Counted from the stretch's first letter, positions 1-9,026 are shown. The stretch is DNA of 64,000 nucleotides from Paracoccus homiensis (GCF_900111675.1 NZ_FOHO01000003.1:62001-126000); one strand, 5' to 3'. A program made the numbers and translations. Notes: generated from the sequence alone by a model not told the origin.

Positions 1-680
1 CCGGTATCCACAATGCGCTGATCAAGGTCGACGGCCCCGAAGTTCCGATTCTGGACGGCTCTTCGGCACAATTCGTGCGGGGCATCCTGTCTGCGGGGAT
101 CGCATTGCAGGCGGTGTCGCTGAAGGCGATCCGCGTGCTGAAACCGGTCGAGGTCCGCGAAGGGGACGCCTTTGCCCGCCTGACCCCGGCCGATCATCTG
201 GAGATCGATTTCCAGATCGACTTTGTCGATGAAGCCATCGGTCATCAGGAAAAGCGGCTGGACATGGCCAATGGTGCCTTCCTGCGCGAATTGGCCGACA
301 GCCGGACGTTCTGCCGTCAGGCCGATGTCGATGCGATGCGCAAGAACGGGCTGGCGCTTGGCGGCACCTATCTGAACGCCGTCGTCGTGGATGGCGCGCG
401 GGTGCTGTCGCCGGGTGGTCTGCGTCATCAGGACGAGGCCGTGCGCCACAAGATGCTGGACGCGATGGGCGATCTGGCGCTGGCCGGGGCGCCGATTCTG
501 GGGCGCTATACCGGGCATCGTGCCGGTCACGCCATGACCAACCGTCTGCTGCGCGCGTTGTTTGCCGACCCGACGGCCTGGACGTGGGAAACCTGCACGC
601 CGGATCTGGAAAACCGGCTGCCGGGCGCAGGCGTCGCCGCCTATGGCGATCTGGCCGGAATCGAGGCGGTCGCGCTGTAA
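1..680 (+). CDS. lpxC: UDP-3-O-acyl-N-acetylglucosamine deacetylase LpxC, 3' part
   Basis: The gene is cut by the left window edge and read in frame from base 3 to the TAA at 678-680, giving about 225 of the usual ~300 residues. LpxC is the zinc-dependent deacetylase that commits lipid A synthesis and acts in the cytoplasm. The family signature VDGPEVPILDGSS lies at the very start, and the C-terminal catalytic block HKMLDAMGDLALAG followed by GHRAGHAMTN carries the expected Lys/His/Asp and His residues. bamD follows on the same strand after a 159-bp gap, so both neighbours serve the outer membrane. No frameshift is seen. The missing N-terminus includes part of the zinc site, so activity cannot be judged here. 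Confidence 0.95.
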   Translation, partial: GIHNALIKVDGPEVPILDGSSAQFVRGILSAGIALQAVSLKAIRVLKPVEVREGDAFARLTPADHLEIDFQIDFVDEAIGHQEKRLDMANGAFLRELADSRTFCRQADVDAMRKNGLALGGTYLNAVVVDGARVLSPGGLRHQDEAVRHKMLDAMGDLALAGAPILGRYTGHRAGHAMTNRLLRALFADPTAWTWETCTPDLENRLPGAGVAAYGDLAGIEAVAL

Positions 681-750
681 GCGCGGCCGACTTTGCCGCC
701 TTGCCGACACGAACCTGTAAATGGTAAGCGGATTTCAACGGATTGCCATT

Positions 751-779
751 TTGCGCCCCCTGATGTTCTGTGCTACGAG
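751..779 (+). promoter_or_regulatory. possible sigma70 promoter for bamD
   Basis: TTGCGC (751-756) and TACGAG (774-779) are separated by 17 bp and lie about 60 bp upstream of the bamD start, in the gap after lpxC. The match is only fair, so this is inference. Confidence 0.35.
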
Positions 780-839
780 AACGCGGCGATGCGGCCCGAA
801 GGGGCCGGGCGCACCGAAGAATCGTAGGGCAGGGTAAAG

Positions 840-1688
840 ATGACGCGCTCGAAAATCTCGGCTACCTTCATGGCGGCTGTGCTTGCTGGTTTTACCTTGT
901 CTGCCTGCGGCGGCGGTCCCTCGGACGCCGAAAAGCGCAATCTGGAGCGTTTCACCGCAGAAGAGATCTACAAGCGCGGCGAGTTCGAGCTTGAGAACAG
1001 CAAGAAACCCGAGGACGCGGTTTTCTATTTCGGCGAGGTCGAGCGGCTTTACCCCTATTCCGAATGGGCCAAGCGCGCGTTGATCATGCAGGCCTATGGC
1101 TATCACCGTGCGCAGGAATACGAAGAGGCGCGCGGCGCCGCGCAGCGGTTCCTGGACACCTATCCCGGCGATGCCGATGCCGCCTATGCGCAATATCTTC
1201 TGGCGCTGTCCTATTACGACCAGATCGACGAAGTGGGCCGCGATCAGGGCCTGACCTTCCAGGCACTGCAATCGCTGCGCGAAGTGATCGAGCGCTATCC
1301 CGACAGCGAATACGCCCGCAGCGCGATCCTGAAATTCGATCTGGCCTTCGATCACCTTGCCGGCAAGGAAATGGAGATCGGGCGGTATTACCTGAAATCG
1401 GGTCACTACGCGGCTTCGATCAACCGGTTCCGGGTCGTGGTCGAGGATTACCAGACCACCTCGCAAACCCCCGAGGCGCTGCTGCGTCTGGTCGAGGCCT
1501 ATCTGGCGCTTGGCCTGACCGATGAGGCGCAGACGGCGGGCGCCATCCTTGGCTACAACTTCCAGTCCTCGCCCTTCTATGATGATGCCTATCGGCAGCT
1601 TCGCGGCCGTGGCCTGTCGGCCGAGGCCAAGGGCGACAATTGGTTGAACAACGTCTATCGCCAGATGGTGCAGGGAAAATGGCTGTGA
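840..1688 (+). CDS. bamD: outer membrane assembly lipoprotein BamD
   Basis: A 282-residue lipoprotein of the BAM complex, which inserts beta-barrel proteins into the outer membrane together with BamA. The N-terminus has a signal peptide ending in the lipobox LSAC, with the lipidated Cys at residue 23. Next come TPR-type repeats: an FYFGEVERLYPYSEWAKRA-type repeat near residues 62-80, then repeats through about residue 250. Length and repeat arrangement match the BamD/ComL (YfiO) family. The ATG start is preceded by an AGGGTAAAG Shine-Dalgarno-like stretch. The gene lies between lpxC and recN on the same strand, an order common in Rhodobacterales. Confidence 0.93.
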   Translation: MTRSKISATFMAAVLAGFTLSACGGGPSDAEKRNLERFTAEEIYKRGEFELENSKKPEDAVFYFGEVERLYPYSEWAKRALIMQAYGYHRAQEYEEARGAAQRFLDTYPGDADAAYAQYLLALSYYDQIDEVGRDQGLTFQALQSLREVIERYPDSEYARSAILKFDLAFDHLAGKEMEIGRYYLKSGHYAASINRFRVVVEDYQTTSQTPEALLRLVEAYLALGLTDEAQTAGAILGYNFQSSPFYDDAYRQLRGRGLSAEAKGDNWLNNVYRQMVQGKWL

Positions 1689-1728
1689 TCCCCAGCCTTC
1701 GGGGTTAGGGCAGGGCGGTCGATACATC

Positions 1729-3375
1729 ATGCTTCGATCGCTGGATATCCGCGACATGCTTCTGATCGACCGGCTCGAACTGGAATTCGCGCCGGGACTG
1801 AACGTGCTGACCGGCGAAACGGGGGCGGGCAAATCCATTCTTCTTGACTGCCTTGGCTTTGTTCTGGGCTGGCGTGGTCGCGCGGATCTGGTCCGTCAGG
1901 GCGCCGATCAGGGCGAGGTGACGGCGGTGTTCGATCTGCCCGCTGCCCACCCTGCACGGGCGATCCTGCAGGATGCCGGGATCGAGGTTGATGACGACGA
2001 ACTGATCCTGCGGCGCATCAATGGCGGCGACGGGCGCAAGACCGGCTTTGTGAATGACCGTCGCGTGTCCGGCGAGGTGCTGCGCCATCTGTCGGCGGTT
2101 CTGGTCGAACTGCACGGGCAGCATGATGATCGCGGCCTGCTGAACCCGCGCGGGCATCGCCTGTTGCTGGATGATTTCGCCGGTCTGGACCTGTCGGGCA
2201 TTCGGGCGGCATGGGTGGCCCGCCGCAAGGCCCGCGAGGATCTGACCGCAGCCGAGGCTCAGCTTGCCAAGGCCCGCGCGGAAGAGGATTTCCTGCGCCA
2301 CGCGGTTGCCGAGCTGGACGATCTGGCCCCCGTCGCGGGCGAAGAGGCCGAACTGGATATCCGTCGTCGTGGAATGCAGGCGGCCGAACGGATCCGCGAG
2401 GATGTGGCCAAGGCCTTGCAGATGCTGGGCGGTGCCGGTGCCGAAGGGGCAATGCTGGATGCCAGTCGTTGGCTGGAAGGGGCTGCCGATCGCGCCGAGG
2501 GGCGGTTGGACGCGCCGATCGCCGCACTGTCGCGTGCGCTGATCGAACTGGGTGAGGCGACCAGCGGCGTCGAGGATGCCCTTTCCGCGATGTCCTTCGA
2601 CCCCGCCGCGCTGGATGCGGCCGAGGAGCGGTTGTTCGCGTTGCGCGGGCTGGCGCGCAAACATGATGTTCTGCCCGATGATCTGGCCGGATTGGCCGAT
2701 GAGTTGCGCGACCGCCTGCACCGGCTGGACGCTGGCGAGGAAACCCTGATCGCGCTGCAACGGCAGGCCGAACAGGCCGAGGCCGCCTATCATGACGCCG
2801 CCGAGGCCGTGTCGCAGCAACGTCGGCAGGCGGCGCAGCGGCTGGATCGCGCGGTCATGGATGAACTGGCCCCCCTGAAGATGGAGCGTGCGGTCTTTAC
2901 CACCCGCGTGACCAGGGGCGATGCGGGGCCCGATGGCATCGACAGCGTGGCCTTTACCGTTGCGACGAATCCCGGTGCGCCTGCGGGGCCTTTGGACAAG
3001 ATCGCCTCGGGCGGGGAATTGTCGCGCTTTCTTCTGGCGCTGAAGGTCTGTCTGGCGCGCGGGAATGATGCGCTGGTGATGATCTTCGACGAAATCGACC
3101 GGGGTGTGGGCGGGGCGACGGCCGATGCCGTCGGTCGTCGCCTGAAACGTCTGGCCCAGGATGCGCAGGTTCTGGTCGTCACCCATTCGCCGCAGGTCGC
3201 GGCGCTTGGGGCGCAGCATTTCCGCGTGGCCAAGCGGGTCGAGGACGGGATGACCAGCTCGACCGTGACGGCGCTGCCGGGCGATCAGCGCGTTGATGAA
3301 ATCGCACGGATGCTGTCGGGGGACCGGATCACGGATGCGGCGACGCAGGCCGCGCGGGCGCTGCTGGATGGGTAA
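1729..3375 (+). CDS. recN: DNA repair ATPase RecN
   Basis: A 548-residue SMC-like ATPase used in recombinational repair of double-strand breaks. The N-terminal half begins with the family start MLRSLDIRDMLLIDRLEL. The Walker A motif GETGAGKS lies at about residues 28-35. A long Ala/Glu/Arg-rich coiled-coil region spans about residues 150-380. The C-terminal lobe contains the ABC-type signature SGGELSRF and a Walker B motif LVMIFDEIDRGVGG, followed by VTHSPQVAA. The length matches RecN (about 550). The 3' end overlaps the start of the next small gene by 8 bp (ATG at 3368), suggesting translational coupling. Confidence 0.95.
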   Translation: MLRSLDIRDMLLIDRLELEFAPGLNVLTGETGAGKSILLDCLGFVLGWRGRADLVRQGADQGEVTAVFDLPAAHPARAILQDAGIEVDDDELILRRINGGDGRKTGFVNDRRVSGEVLRHLSAVLVELHGQHDDRGLLNPRGHRLLLDDFAGLDLSGIRAAWVARRKAREDLTAAEAQLAKARAEEDFLRHAVAELDDLAPVAGEEAELDIRRRGMQAAERIREDVAKALQMLGGAGAEGAMLDASRWLEGAADRAEGRLDAPIAALSRALIELGEATSGVEDALSAMSFDPAALDAAEERLFALRGLARKHDVLPDDLAGLADELRDRLHRLDAGEETLIALQRQAEQAEAAYHDAAEAVSQQRRQAAQRLDRAVMDELAPLKMERAVFTTRVTRGDAGPDGIDSVAFTVATNPGAPAGPLDKIASGGELSRFLLALKVCLARGNDALVMIFDEIDRGVGGATADAVGRRLKRLAQDAQVLVVTHSPQVAALGAQHFRVAKRVEDGMTSSTVTALPGDQRVDEIARMLSGDRITDAATQAARALLDG

Positions 3376-3715
3376 CGCGCTGCGCAGCATTGCGGGGATC
3401 GCCCTTGCGCTTTGCGTGCTGTTGGGCGGGCTGGGTGCCGCCACGATGATTGCGCCTAGCCCCGACCGGCAACAGCTTCACAGCATCCAGATGGTCTTTG
3501 GCGACCAGCTGGGCGAATTGTGCGGCACGATGCCGGGCCATGACCACCACTGCCCCTTCTGCCATGCCTTGCCCGAAGCGCCCGTCGCGCAGCGGGCGCA
3601 AGTCGTGACGCAATTCCTGCCCGGCAATAGCTGGGCGATCCTGACCGATCTGACGCGCGACCGCGCCTGGGCCGATCACCTGCCCGGTGTCAGGGCACCA
3701 CCCGTTCCCGCCTAA
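3368..3715 (+). CDS. small exported or membrane protein with an HxHHCPFCH motif (DUF2946-like)
   Basis: A 115-residue protein starting at the ATG that overlaps the end of recN. Residues 5-28 form one hydrophobic segment that may be a signal peptide or anchor. The middle contains GHDHHCPFCHALPEAP, a dense His/Cys cluster suited to binding a metal, with one more Cys just upstream (GELCG). The motif and position, directly before a PepSY membrane protein, resemble DUF2946-type proteins seen near copper or siderophore uptake genes. I assign this by motif resemblance only. A longer upstream start in the same frame would lie inside recN and is unlikely. Function unknown; metal handling is an inference. 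Confidence 0.7.
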   Translation: MGNALRSIAGIALALCVLLGGLGAATMIAPSPDRQQLHSIQMVFGDQLGELCGTMPGHDHHCPFCHALPEAPVAQRAQVVTQFLPGNSWAILTDLTRDRAWADHLPGVRAPPVPA

Positions 3716-3817
3716 GCCAATTGTGATGTGAACGCGTCGCGGAGACGGTCGGCTGGCCGCCCCGGCGCATGGCTTTGCGCCCTGTCCGTCGTGACGGGGC
3801 TGGAACGGGACGACTTC

Positions 3818-5179
3818 ATGCAAGAACAAACCAATCGCGCGGCCGCGTCCGCGCTGTATCGTGCCATCTGGCGATGGCATTTCATCGCGGGGCTGCTGGT
3901 GCTGCCCTTCATGCTGATCCTTGCGATCACTGGCGGCATCTATCTGTTCAAGGACGAGGCCAATGACGCGCTGCACCGTCAGCTGCGCTTTGTCCAGCCG
4001 GTGCAGGCCCCGATGCTGGCACCATCGCAGATCGTGTCGGCGGCCATCGACAGCCACCCCGGAACGCCCATGACCTATCTGCCGCCCGCCGCGCCCGACC
4101 GGTCCGCCGCGGTCAAGATCAAGGGGGCCGACGGGATCAAGGATACCATCCATGTGAACCCCTATGACGGGCAGGTGCTGGGCAGCATCTGGGATGCCGG
4201 TGCGGCGGGCAGCCCGACCATGTATGTGGTTCGCAAGCTGCATTCGCTGGAATATGTCGGCTGGCTGGGCAATCGCATGATCGAGGCCGCCGCCGGCTGG
4301 ATGGTGTTGCTGGTCGCAAGCGGTATCTATCTGTGGTGGCCGCGTGGTCGCAGGCAGGGCACGTTCCGCATCAAGGCCGCCAGGGGCCGCCCGTGGTGGC
4401 GGGATCTGCACGCTGTGACGGGGATCTATACGGCGTTCTTCATCGTCTTTCTCGCGATGACGGGGCTGCCCTGGTCCTCGGTCTGGGGGGGCAAGTTCTA
4501 TGACATCGCCTATTCGATGGGGCTGGGAATGCCGGATGGCTACTGGTCGAAATATCCAAGCTCGACCCAGCCGGTGGGCGAGGCGCTGGACCGCAGCCCG
4601 TGGATCATGGAACATCAACCCATGCCGCAATCGCTGACCGATGCCGGGGCGCCCGCAGCGCTGGACGCTGTCGTGACGACCGTCGAATCGCGCGGTATCG
4701 TGCCCGGCTATGCGCTGACAATTCCCGCAGCGCCCGAAGGTGTATTCACCGTCTCGGTCTATCCCGACGACATCAGCGACGAACGCGTCATCCATCTGGA
4801 TCAATACAGCGGCGAGGTGCTGTATGATGCCGGATTGCAGGATCTTGGCACGCTGGGTCGGTGGGCCGAATGGGGCATCAGCGTGCATATGGGGCAGGAA
4901 TGGGGGCTGGCGAACCAAATCGTCCTGGCGCTGGCCTGTCTTGCGATGGTGCTGCTGTCGGTGTCCGGCGCCGTGATGTGGTGGAAACGTCGTCCGCAGG
5001 GCGCAATCGGCGCGCCGCAGATGCCGCTGGACTGGCGCATTCCGCGTGGTCTGTTGCTGATCGCGGTGACGGCGGGCGTGTTCTTCCCGCTGGTCGGCTT
5101 GACCATGCTGGTCATCGTCGCGATCGAGGTGATTCTGTATCTGACCGCGCGCCGTCGCCTGACGCCCGGTCGCGCGTAG
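3818..5179 (+). CDS. PepSY-associated transmembrane protein
   Basis: A 453-residue inner-membrane protein of the PepSY-associated TM (PiuB-like) family, often found with TonB-dependent siderophore or metal uptake and proposed to act as a reductase or accessory factor. The first helix is the family hallmark (WRWHFIAGLLVLPFMLILAITGGIYLF split around residues 15-41). Further helices lie near residues 155-178, 205-225, 365-390 and 405-435, with two periplasmic PepSY-type regions between them. I chose the ATG at 3818 because it starts just before the first helix and has a GGAACGGGA ribosome-binding region; an in-frame start at 3728 would add 30 unlike residues. It follows the HxHHCPFCH gene and probably shares its transcript. 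Confidence 0.82.
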   Translation: MQEQTNRAAASALYRAIWRWHFIAGLLVLPFMLILAITGGIYLFKDEANDALHRQLRFVQPVQAPMLAPSQIVSAAIDSHPGTPMTYLPPAAPDRSAAVKIKGADGIKDTIHVNPYDGQVLGSIWDAGAAGSPTMYVVRKLHSLEYVGWLGNRMIEAAAGWMVLLVASGIYLWWPRGRRQGTFRIKAARGRPWWRDLHAVTGIYTAFFIVFLAMTGLPWSSVWGGKFYDIAYSMGLGMPDGYWSKYPSSTQPVGEALDRSPWIMEHQPMPQSLTDAGAPAALDAVVTTVESRGIVPGYALTIPAAPEGVFTVSVYPDDISDERVIHLDQYSGEVLYDAGLQDLGTLGRWAEWGISVHMGQEWGLANQIVLALACLAMVLLSVSGAVMWWKRRPQGAIGAPQMPLDWRIPRGLLLIAVTAGVFFPLVGLTMLVIVAIEVILYLTARRRLTPGRA

Positions 5180-5189
5180 GGACCATCGC

Positions 5190-5219
5190 GGGGCATCCTG
5201 ATCGGGGTGCCCCTTCCTT
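5190..5219 (+). terminator. probable terminator after the PepSY gene
   Basis: GGGGCA (5190-5195) pairs with TGCCCC (5208-5213) and is followed by TTCCTT. It lies 10 bp after the PepSY stop codon. The stem is short and the T-tract imperfect. Confidence 0.5.
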
Positions 5220-5247
5220 GCGCGGGACGGCCTTCGCGAAGGACATG

Positions 5248-5269
5248 AAAAAACCCGCAGCAATGCGGG
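5248..5269 (-). terminator. Rho-independent terminator of the tRNA-Glu pair
   Basis: Read on the minus strand, CCCGCA (5269-5264) and TGCGGG (5259-5254) enclose the loop TTGC and are followed by six T residues. It lies 27 bp beyond the 3' end of the second tRNA gene in the transcript. Confidence 0.85.
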
Positions 5270-5296
5270 CGACAGAAACATCATCGGGATGGAAAG

Positions 5297-5371
5297 TGGC
5301 AGCCCGTAGGGGAATCGAACCCCTCTTTCCAGGTTGAAAACCTGGCGTCCTAACCGATAGACGAACGGGCC
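5297..5371 (-). tRNA. tRNA-Glu (anticodon TTC), distal copy
   Basis: A 75-nt cloverleaf on the minus strand. The acceptor stem GGCCCGT pairs with ACGGGCT. The anticodon stem CCAGG/CCTGG encloses the 7-nt loop TTTTCAA with anticodon TTC. The T arm is GAGGGGTTCGATTCCCCT. The 3' CCA is encoded. The sequence is identical to the copy at 5406-5480; the spacer between the genes is 34 bp. Confidence 0.95.
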
Positions 5372-5405
5372 ACTTTGCGCCTTTGGCGCTGTCTGATCAG
5401 GGAAG

Positions 5406-5480
5406 TGGCAGCCCGTAGGGGAATCGAACCCCTCTTTCCAGGTTGAAAACCTGGCGTCCTAACCGATAGACGAACGGGCC
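5406..5480 (-). tRNA. tRNA-Glu (anticodon TTC), proximal copy
   Basis: Same 75-nt sequence as the copy at 5297-5371, with an encoded CCA and anticodon TTC. It lies first after the promoter at 5521-5549 and is probably transcribed with the other copy as one precursor. Confidence 0.95.
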
Positions 5481-5520
5481 ACTCTCACTGATCCGCCAAC
5501 CTTCCGGCGGCGTGGGGCGG

Positions 5521-5549
5521 TGTTTAGGCAAACCCCCGGAAAGTCGCAA
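5521..5549 (-). promoter_or_regulatory. promoter of the tandem tRNA-Glu genes
   Basis: On the minus strand, TTGCGA (5549-5544) and TAAACA (5526-5521) are spaced by exactly 17 bp. Transcription would start near 5514, about 34 nt before the first tRNA base. Confidence 0.65.
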
Positions 5550-5605
5550 GAGGAAAATATCGCGTCCCGGCAAATTTTTCGACCGCTTTGCCGGGGCATG
5601 GGGCG

Positions 5606-6556
5606 CTAGCCCACAAAAGCCGAAAGCAGCATCAGCCAGCAGGGGATGCTTGCCGCCGACAGGACCGTTTGCCAGGTGAACATATCGGCATAGAAATCCG
5701 CGTCTCCGCCCATCTGGCGGGCCAGGATATAGCCGACCGGCGCGCCCGGCGCCGCAGTCAGGACAAGACCCGATGCCAGCTGGATCCCGCTGACGCCCAA
5801 TGGCAATGCCAGCGCCAGAAACAGGATCGGGCACAGGACCAGCCGCATCAGCACGCCGATCCACATGGCGGCATCGCTTTGCCACAGGCGGCGGATCTCG
5901 ATCCCGGCGCCGACCGACAACAGGCCCACGGCCAGCGCCCCTTGCGCCAGCCAGTCCAGCGGCACCAGAACCCGGTCAGGCAGCGGCACATGACCCAGAT
6001 TCAGTGCCAGTCCCAGCGCGCAGGCCAGCACCATCGGATTGCGACAGATCTCTCGGGTGATTCTGGTCATGCTTTGGGCGCGGGTCGGGCGCAGGATGTC
6101 CTGCCCGTCCTCGGGCGGGAAGATCGTCAGCGCCACGATGGCCGAGATATTGAACGCGGGCACCATGAAGGCCATGGCCACCGCCAGATCGCTAAGCGCA
6201 CGCGGGCCCAGTGCCTGCGCCGCAAGCGCCAGCACCAGAAGCGAATTGAACCGCATGGATCCCTGAAACATCGAGGTCAGGCGCGGATTGGTCAGGCGCA
6301 GGGGCCGGCGCATCATGAAGGCGGCAAGCCCGGTTGCCGCAAAGGCCACCGACAGCGCAAGGATATAGCCGCCCAGCACCCCCAGCGACAGATCCGACCG
6401 ATAGATCGAGGTCAGCAGGATCGCCGGAAACAGCAGGCGAAACCCCAGCTGCTCGACCCCACGCCAGTTCGCGGCGGCGATGATGTTCCAGCGCCGCGCG
6501 ACATGACCCAGCGCCACCAGCGCGATGATCGGCAGGATTGAAAGGGCGGCTTGCAT
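5606..6556 (-). CDS. AEC-family transporter (auxin efflux carrier fold)
   Basis: A 316-residue membrane protein of the AEC/BART family, which exports or exchanges organic anions and other small solutes. It has about ten hydrophobic helices: the first is AALSILPIIALVALGHVA at residues 3-20 and the last lies at the C-terminus. The start is the ATG at 6556, eight bases after AAGGAG. The reading frame stays open far upstream, but that extension is the antisense shadow of gatA. It is transcribed away from gatC; the 85-bp gap presumably holds both promoters. Substrate unknown. A second, different AEC member is encoded at 16185-17129. Confidence 0.85.
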   Translation of the reverse strand: MQAALSILPIIALVALGHVARRWNIIAAANWRGVEQLGFRLLFPAILLTSIYRSDLSLGVLGGYILALSVAFAATGLAAFMMRRPLRLTNPRLTSMFQGSMRFNSLLVLALAAQALGPRALSDLAVAMAFMVPAFNISAIVALTIFPPEDGQDILRPTRAQSMTRITREICRNPMVLACALGLALNLGHVPLPDRVLVPLDWLAQGALAVGLLSVGAGIEIRRLWQSDAAMWIGVLMRLVLCPILFLALALPLGVSGIQLASGLVLTAAPGAPVGYILARQMGGDADFYADMFTWQTVLSAASIPCWLMLLSAFVG

Positions 6557-6641
6557 TCTGCTCTCCTTCGGCCCAAATCGGCGGGCTTCTTGCGGCTTTG
6601 CGAACAGACTTGTAAACCGCCGCTGAACGAAAGGAAAAGCC

Positions 6642-6929
6642 ATGTCGATCACCGAAGACGAGGCCCGTAAGGTCGCGCATCTCGCGCGGATCGCGGTCGA
6701 AGATGAGGCGCTGCCCGCGCTGGCGCGCGAGCTGAGCGGCATCTTGCAATTCATGGAGCAGCTGGGCGAGGTCGATGTCGAGGGCGTCGAACCGATGACG
6801 GGCGTGATCCCGATGCGGCTGAAGCGGCGCGAGGATGCCGTGACCACGGGCGGAATGCCCGAAAAGATCCTGTCGAACGCGCCCGACGCGCGCGAGGGAT
6901 TCTTTGCCGTGCCGAAGGTGGTGGAATGA
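6642..6929 (+). CDS. gatC: Asp/Glu-tRNA(Asn/Gln) amidotransferase subunit C
   Basis: A 95-residue small subunit of GatCAB, which converts Glu-tRNA(Gln) and Asp-tRNA(Asn) to the amidated forms. The start [19 protein letters not shown] and the central [21 protein letters not shown] match the family, as does the length. An AAGGA sequence lies 8 bp before the ATG. The gene overlaps gatA by ATGA. It stabilises the GatA-GatB contact in known complexes. gatB is not in this window. Confidence 0.95.
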   Translation: MSITEDEARKVAHLARIAVEDEALPALARELSGILQFMEQLGEVDVEGVEPMTGVIPMRLKRREDAVTTGGMPEKILSNAPDAREGFFAVPKVVE

Positions 6930-8410
6930 GCGATTTGAACAAGCTGACGATCACCGAGGCCCGCGATGCGCTGGCCAAGGGCGATGTAACCTCGGTCGAG
7001 CTGACCGAGGCCTGTCTGGGCGCGATCGAGGGGGCAGGGGCGCTGAATGCCTTCGTGCATGGCACCCCCGACAAGGCACGTGCCATGGCCGCCGCCGCCG
7101 ATCAGCGGATCAAGGACGGTCAGGCAAGCGCGATGACCGGCATCCCGGTGGGCATCAAGGATGTGTTCTGCGTCCAGGGCGTCCCCAGCCAGGCCGCCAG
7201 CAAGATCCTGGACGGTTTCGTGCCGGAATATGAATCGACGGTCACGCAGAACCTGTGGAACGCGGGTGCGGTCATGCTGGGCAAGCTGAACCAGGATGAG
7301 TTCGCCATGGGTTCGACCAACGAGGCCAGCTGCTATGGCCCGGCCGTGAACCCATGGCAGGGCGCGGATGGTCAGAAGCTGACGCCGGGCGGGTCGTCGG
7401 GCGGATCGGCTGCCGCCGTCGCCGCCGATCTTTGCCTTGGGGCGACCGGCACCGATACCGGCGGCTCGATCCGTCAGCCTGCCGCCTTCACCGGCACCGT
7501 CGGCCTGCGTCCGACCTATGGCCGTGTCAGCCGCTGGGGCGTGATCGCCTATGCCAGCTCGCTGGATCAGGCGGGCCCGATGACCAAGACCGTGCGCGAC
7601 GCCGCGATCATGCTGGGCGCGATGGCCTCTGTCGATCCGCAGGATTCGACCAGTGCCGACCTGCCCGTGCCCGATTACGAATCGCTGCTGACCGGTGACA
7701 TCCGCGGCAAGAAGATCGGCATACCGCGCGAATACCGCATCGACGGCATGCCCGACGATATTGCCGCGTTGTGGGACAAGGGTGCCGACATGCTGCGCGA
7801 CGCGGGCGCCGAGATCGTCGATATCAGCCTGCCGCACACGAAATACGCGCTGCCCGCCTATTACGTGATCGCCCCGGCCGAGGCCTCGTCGAACCTGGCA
7901 CGCTATGACGGGGTGCGCTATGGCCGCCGCGCCAAGTTGGGCCAGGGGGACGGCATCGTCGAGATGTATGAAAAGACCCGCGCCGAAGGCTTTGGCCCCG
8001 AGGTGCAGCGCCGCATCATGATCGGCACCTATGTGCTGTCGGCGGGCTTCTACGACGCCTATTACAACCGCGCCCGCAAGGTCCGCACCCTGATCAAGCG
8101 CGATTTCGAAAACGCCTATGCCGACGGCATCGACGCGATCCTTGCGCCGACCACGCCGTCGCCCGCCTTCGCGCTGGGGGCGATGGATCAGGCCGATCCG
8201 GTACAGATGTATCTGCAGGACGTGTTCACCGTGACGCTGAACCTTGCCGGTCTGCCGGGGATTTCCGTGCCCGTAGGGCAGGACAAGTCCGGCCTGCCGC
8301 TGGGACTGCAACTGATTGGCCGCCCGTTCGAGGAAGGCGATCTGCTGAATCAGGCGCTTGTTCTTGAAAAGGCTGCGGGCTTTGTAGCCAAGCCGGAACG
8401 CTGGTGGTAG
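6926..8410 (+). CDS. gatA: Asp/Glu-tRNA(Asn/Gln) amidotransferase subunit A
   Basis: A 494-residue amidase-signature enzyme that releases ammonia from glutamine for GatB. The Ser-cisSer-Lys triad is visible as VGIKDVFC (Lys near residue 79), [14 protein letters not shown] (Ser near residue 155) and [17 protein letters not shown] (Ser near residue 178). Length and C-terminal block [18 protein letters not shown] match GatA. It overlaps gatC by 4 bp. A Gat system implies that this organism relies on transamidation for Gln-tRNA and/or Asn-tRNA, as most alphaproteobacteria do. Confidence 0.96.
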   Translation: MSDLNKLTITEARDALAKGDVTSVELTEACLGAIEGAGALNAFVHGTPDKARAMAAAADQRIKDGQASAMTGIPVGIKDVFCVQGVPSQAASKILDGFVPEYESTVTQNLWNAGAVMLGKLNQDEFAMGSTNEASCYGPAVNPWQGADGQKLTPGGSSGGSAAAVAADLCLGATGTDTGGSIRQPAAFTGTVGLRPTYGRVSRWGVIAYASSLDQAGPMTKTVRDAAIMLGAMASVDPQDSTSADLPVPDYESLLTGDIRGKKIGIPREYRIDGMPDDIAALWDKGADMLRDAGAEIVDISLPHTKYALPAYYVIAPAEASSNLARYDGVRYGRRAKLGQGDGIVEMYEKTRAEGFGPEVQRRIMIGTYVLSAGFYDAYYNRARKVRTLIKRDFENAYADGIDAILAPTTPSPAFALGAMDQADPVQMYLQDVFTVTLNLAGLPGISVPVGQDKSGLPLGLQLIGRPFEEGDLLNQALVLEKAAGFVAKPERWW

Positions 8411-8444
8411 GGTTCCAGACAAGAATGCAGATGGCGAGGGCGTG

Positions 8445-9026
8445 ATGCGCAGCTGGGTGGTGATTTCGGTGCTGGCACTTGCCGGCTGTGGCGAACATCT
8501 GGGCTATAACCCGAATTATCAGTTCGGGTCGAATGCCTATGGTGAATATCGCGTCGCCCGCGAGGCGGCCCTGGTGTCCGGGGACGAACCGCCCGCCACC
8601 ATCCCCATCGCCCTGCCTGCCGAGGCGCCGACCCCGGCCCAGATCGCCGGGCAGGATCCGGTGCCGGTGCCCGCGACCATGGGCGTTCGCCGCAAGGCCG
8701 CGGTTGCTGCCCCCGCGGCGGCTGCCGCGCCTGCGGCCATTGCCGCGCCGGTCACGACAAGCGGCCCCTATCCGGGATCGACCCCGGTTCTGGTTCGCTA
8801 TGCCTTTGCCGCGCAGCATGCGCCGGGCACCAAGATCTATGCCCGCAACGGCGCATCCGCAGCCACGGCCACCCGTGTCTGCGCCGGATTCGCCACCCCC
8901 AGCGCCGCGCAGACCGCCTTTCTGGCCGCCGGTGGTCCCGAAACCGATTCGCGCGGCATGGACCCGGATGGCGATGGGTTCGTCTGCGGCTGGGACCCTG
9001 CGCCGTTCCGTCAATCACAGCTTTGA
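8445..9026 (+). CDS. lipoprotein with C-terminal Excalibur calcium-binding motif
   Basis: A 193-residue predicted lipoprotein of unknown function. The N-terminus is a short signal peptide ending in the lipobox LAGC. Residues ~55-110 are rich in Ala, Pro and Thr and look like a flexible linker. The C-terminus holds DPDGDGFVCGWDP at about residues 173-185, the DxDxDGxxC pattern of the Excalibur domain, with a partner Cys upstream (TRVCAGF). I prefer the ATG at 8445 over the GTG at 8442; GAGG lies 5 bp upstream. The stop codon overlaps the TTG start of the amidase gene, so the two are probably co-translated and act at the cell wall. Confidence 0.75.
   Translation: MRSWVVISVLALAGCGEHLGYNPNYQFGSNAYGEYRVAREAALVSGDEPPATIPIALPAEAPTPAQIAGQDPVPVPATMGVRRKAAVAAPAAAAAPAAIAAPVTTSGPYPGSTPVLVRYAFAAQHAPGTKIYARNGASAATATRVCAGFATPSAAQTAFLAAGGPETDSRGMDPDGDGFVCGWDPAPFRQSQL

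Noticed and set aside
5248..5549. The tandem tRNA genes as an integration site for a mobile element
   Set aside because: There is no integrase, no partial tRNA repeat and no foreign-looking DNA near them; both copies are complete.
6557..8422. Extension of the first AEC gene into a 938-codon frame
   Set aside because: The upstream part is antisense to gatC and gatA. The AEC fold begins right at the ATG at 6556, which has its own AAGGAG site.
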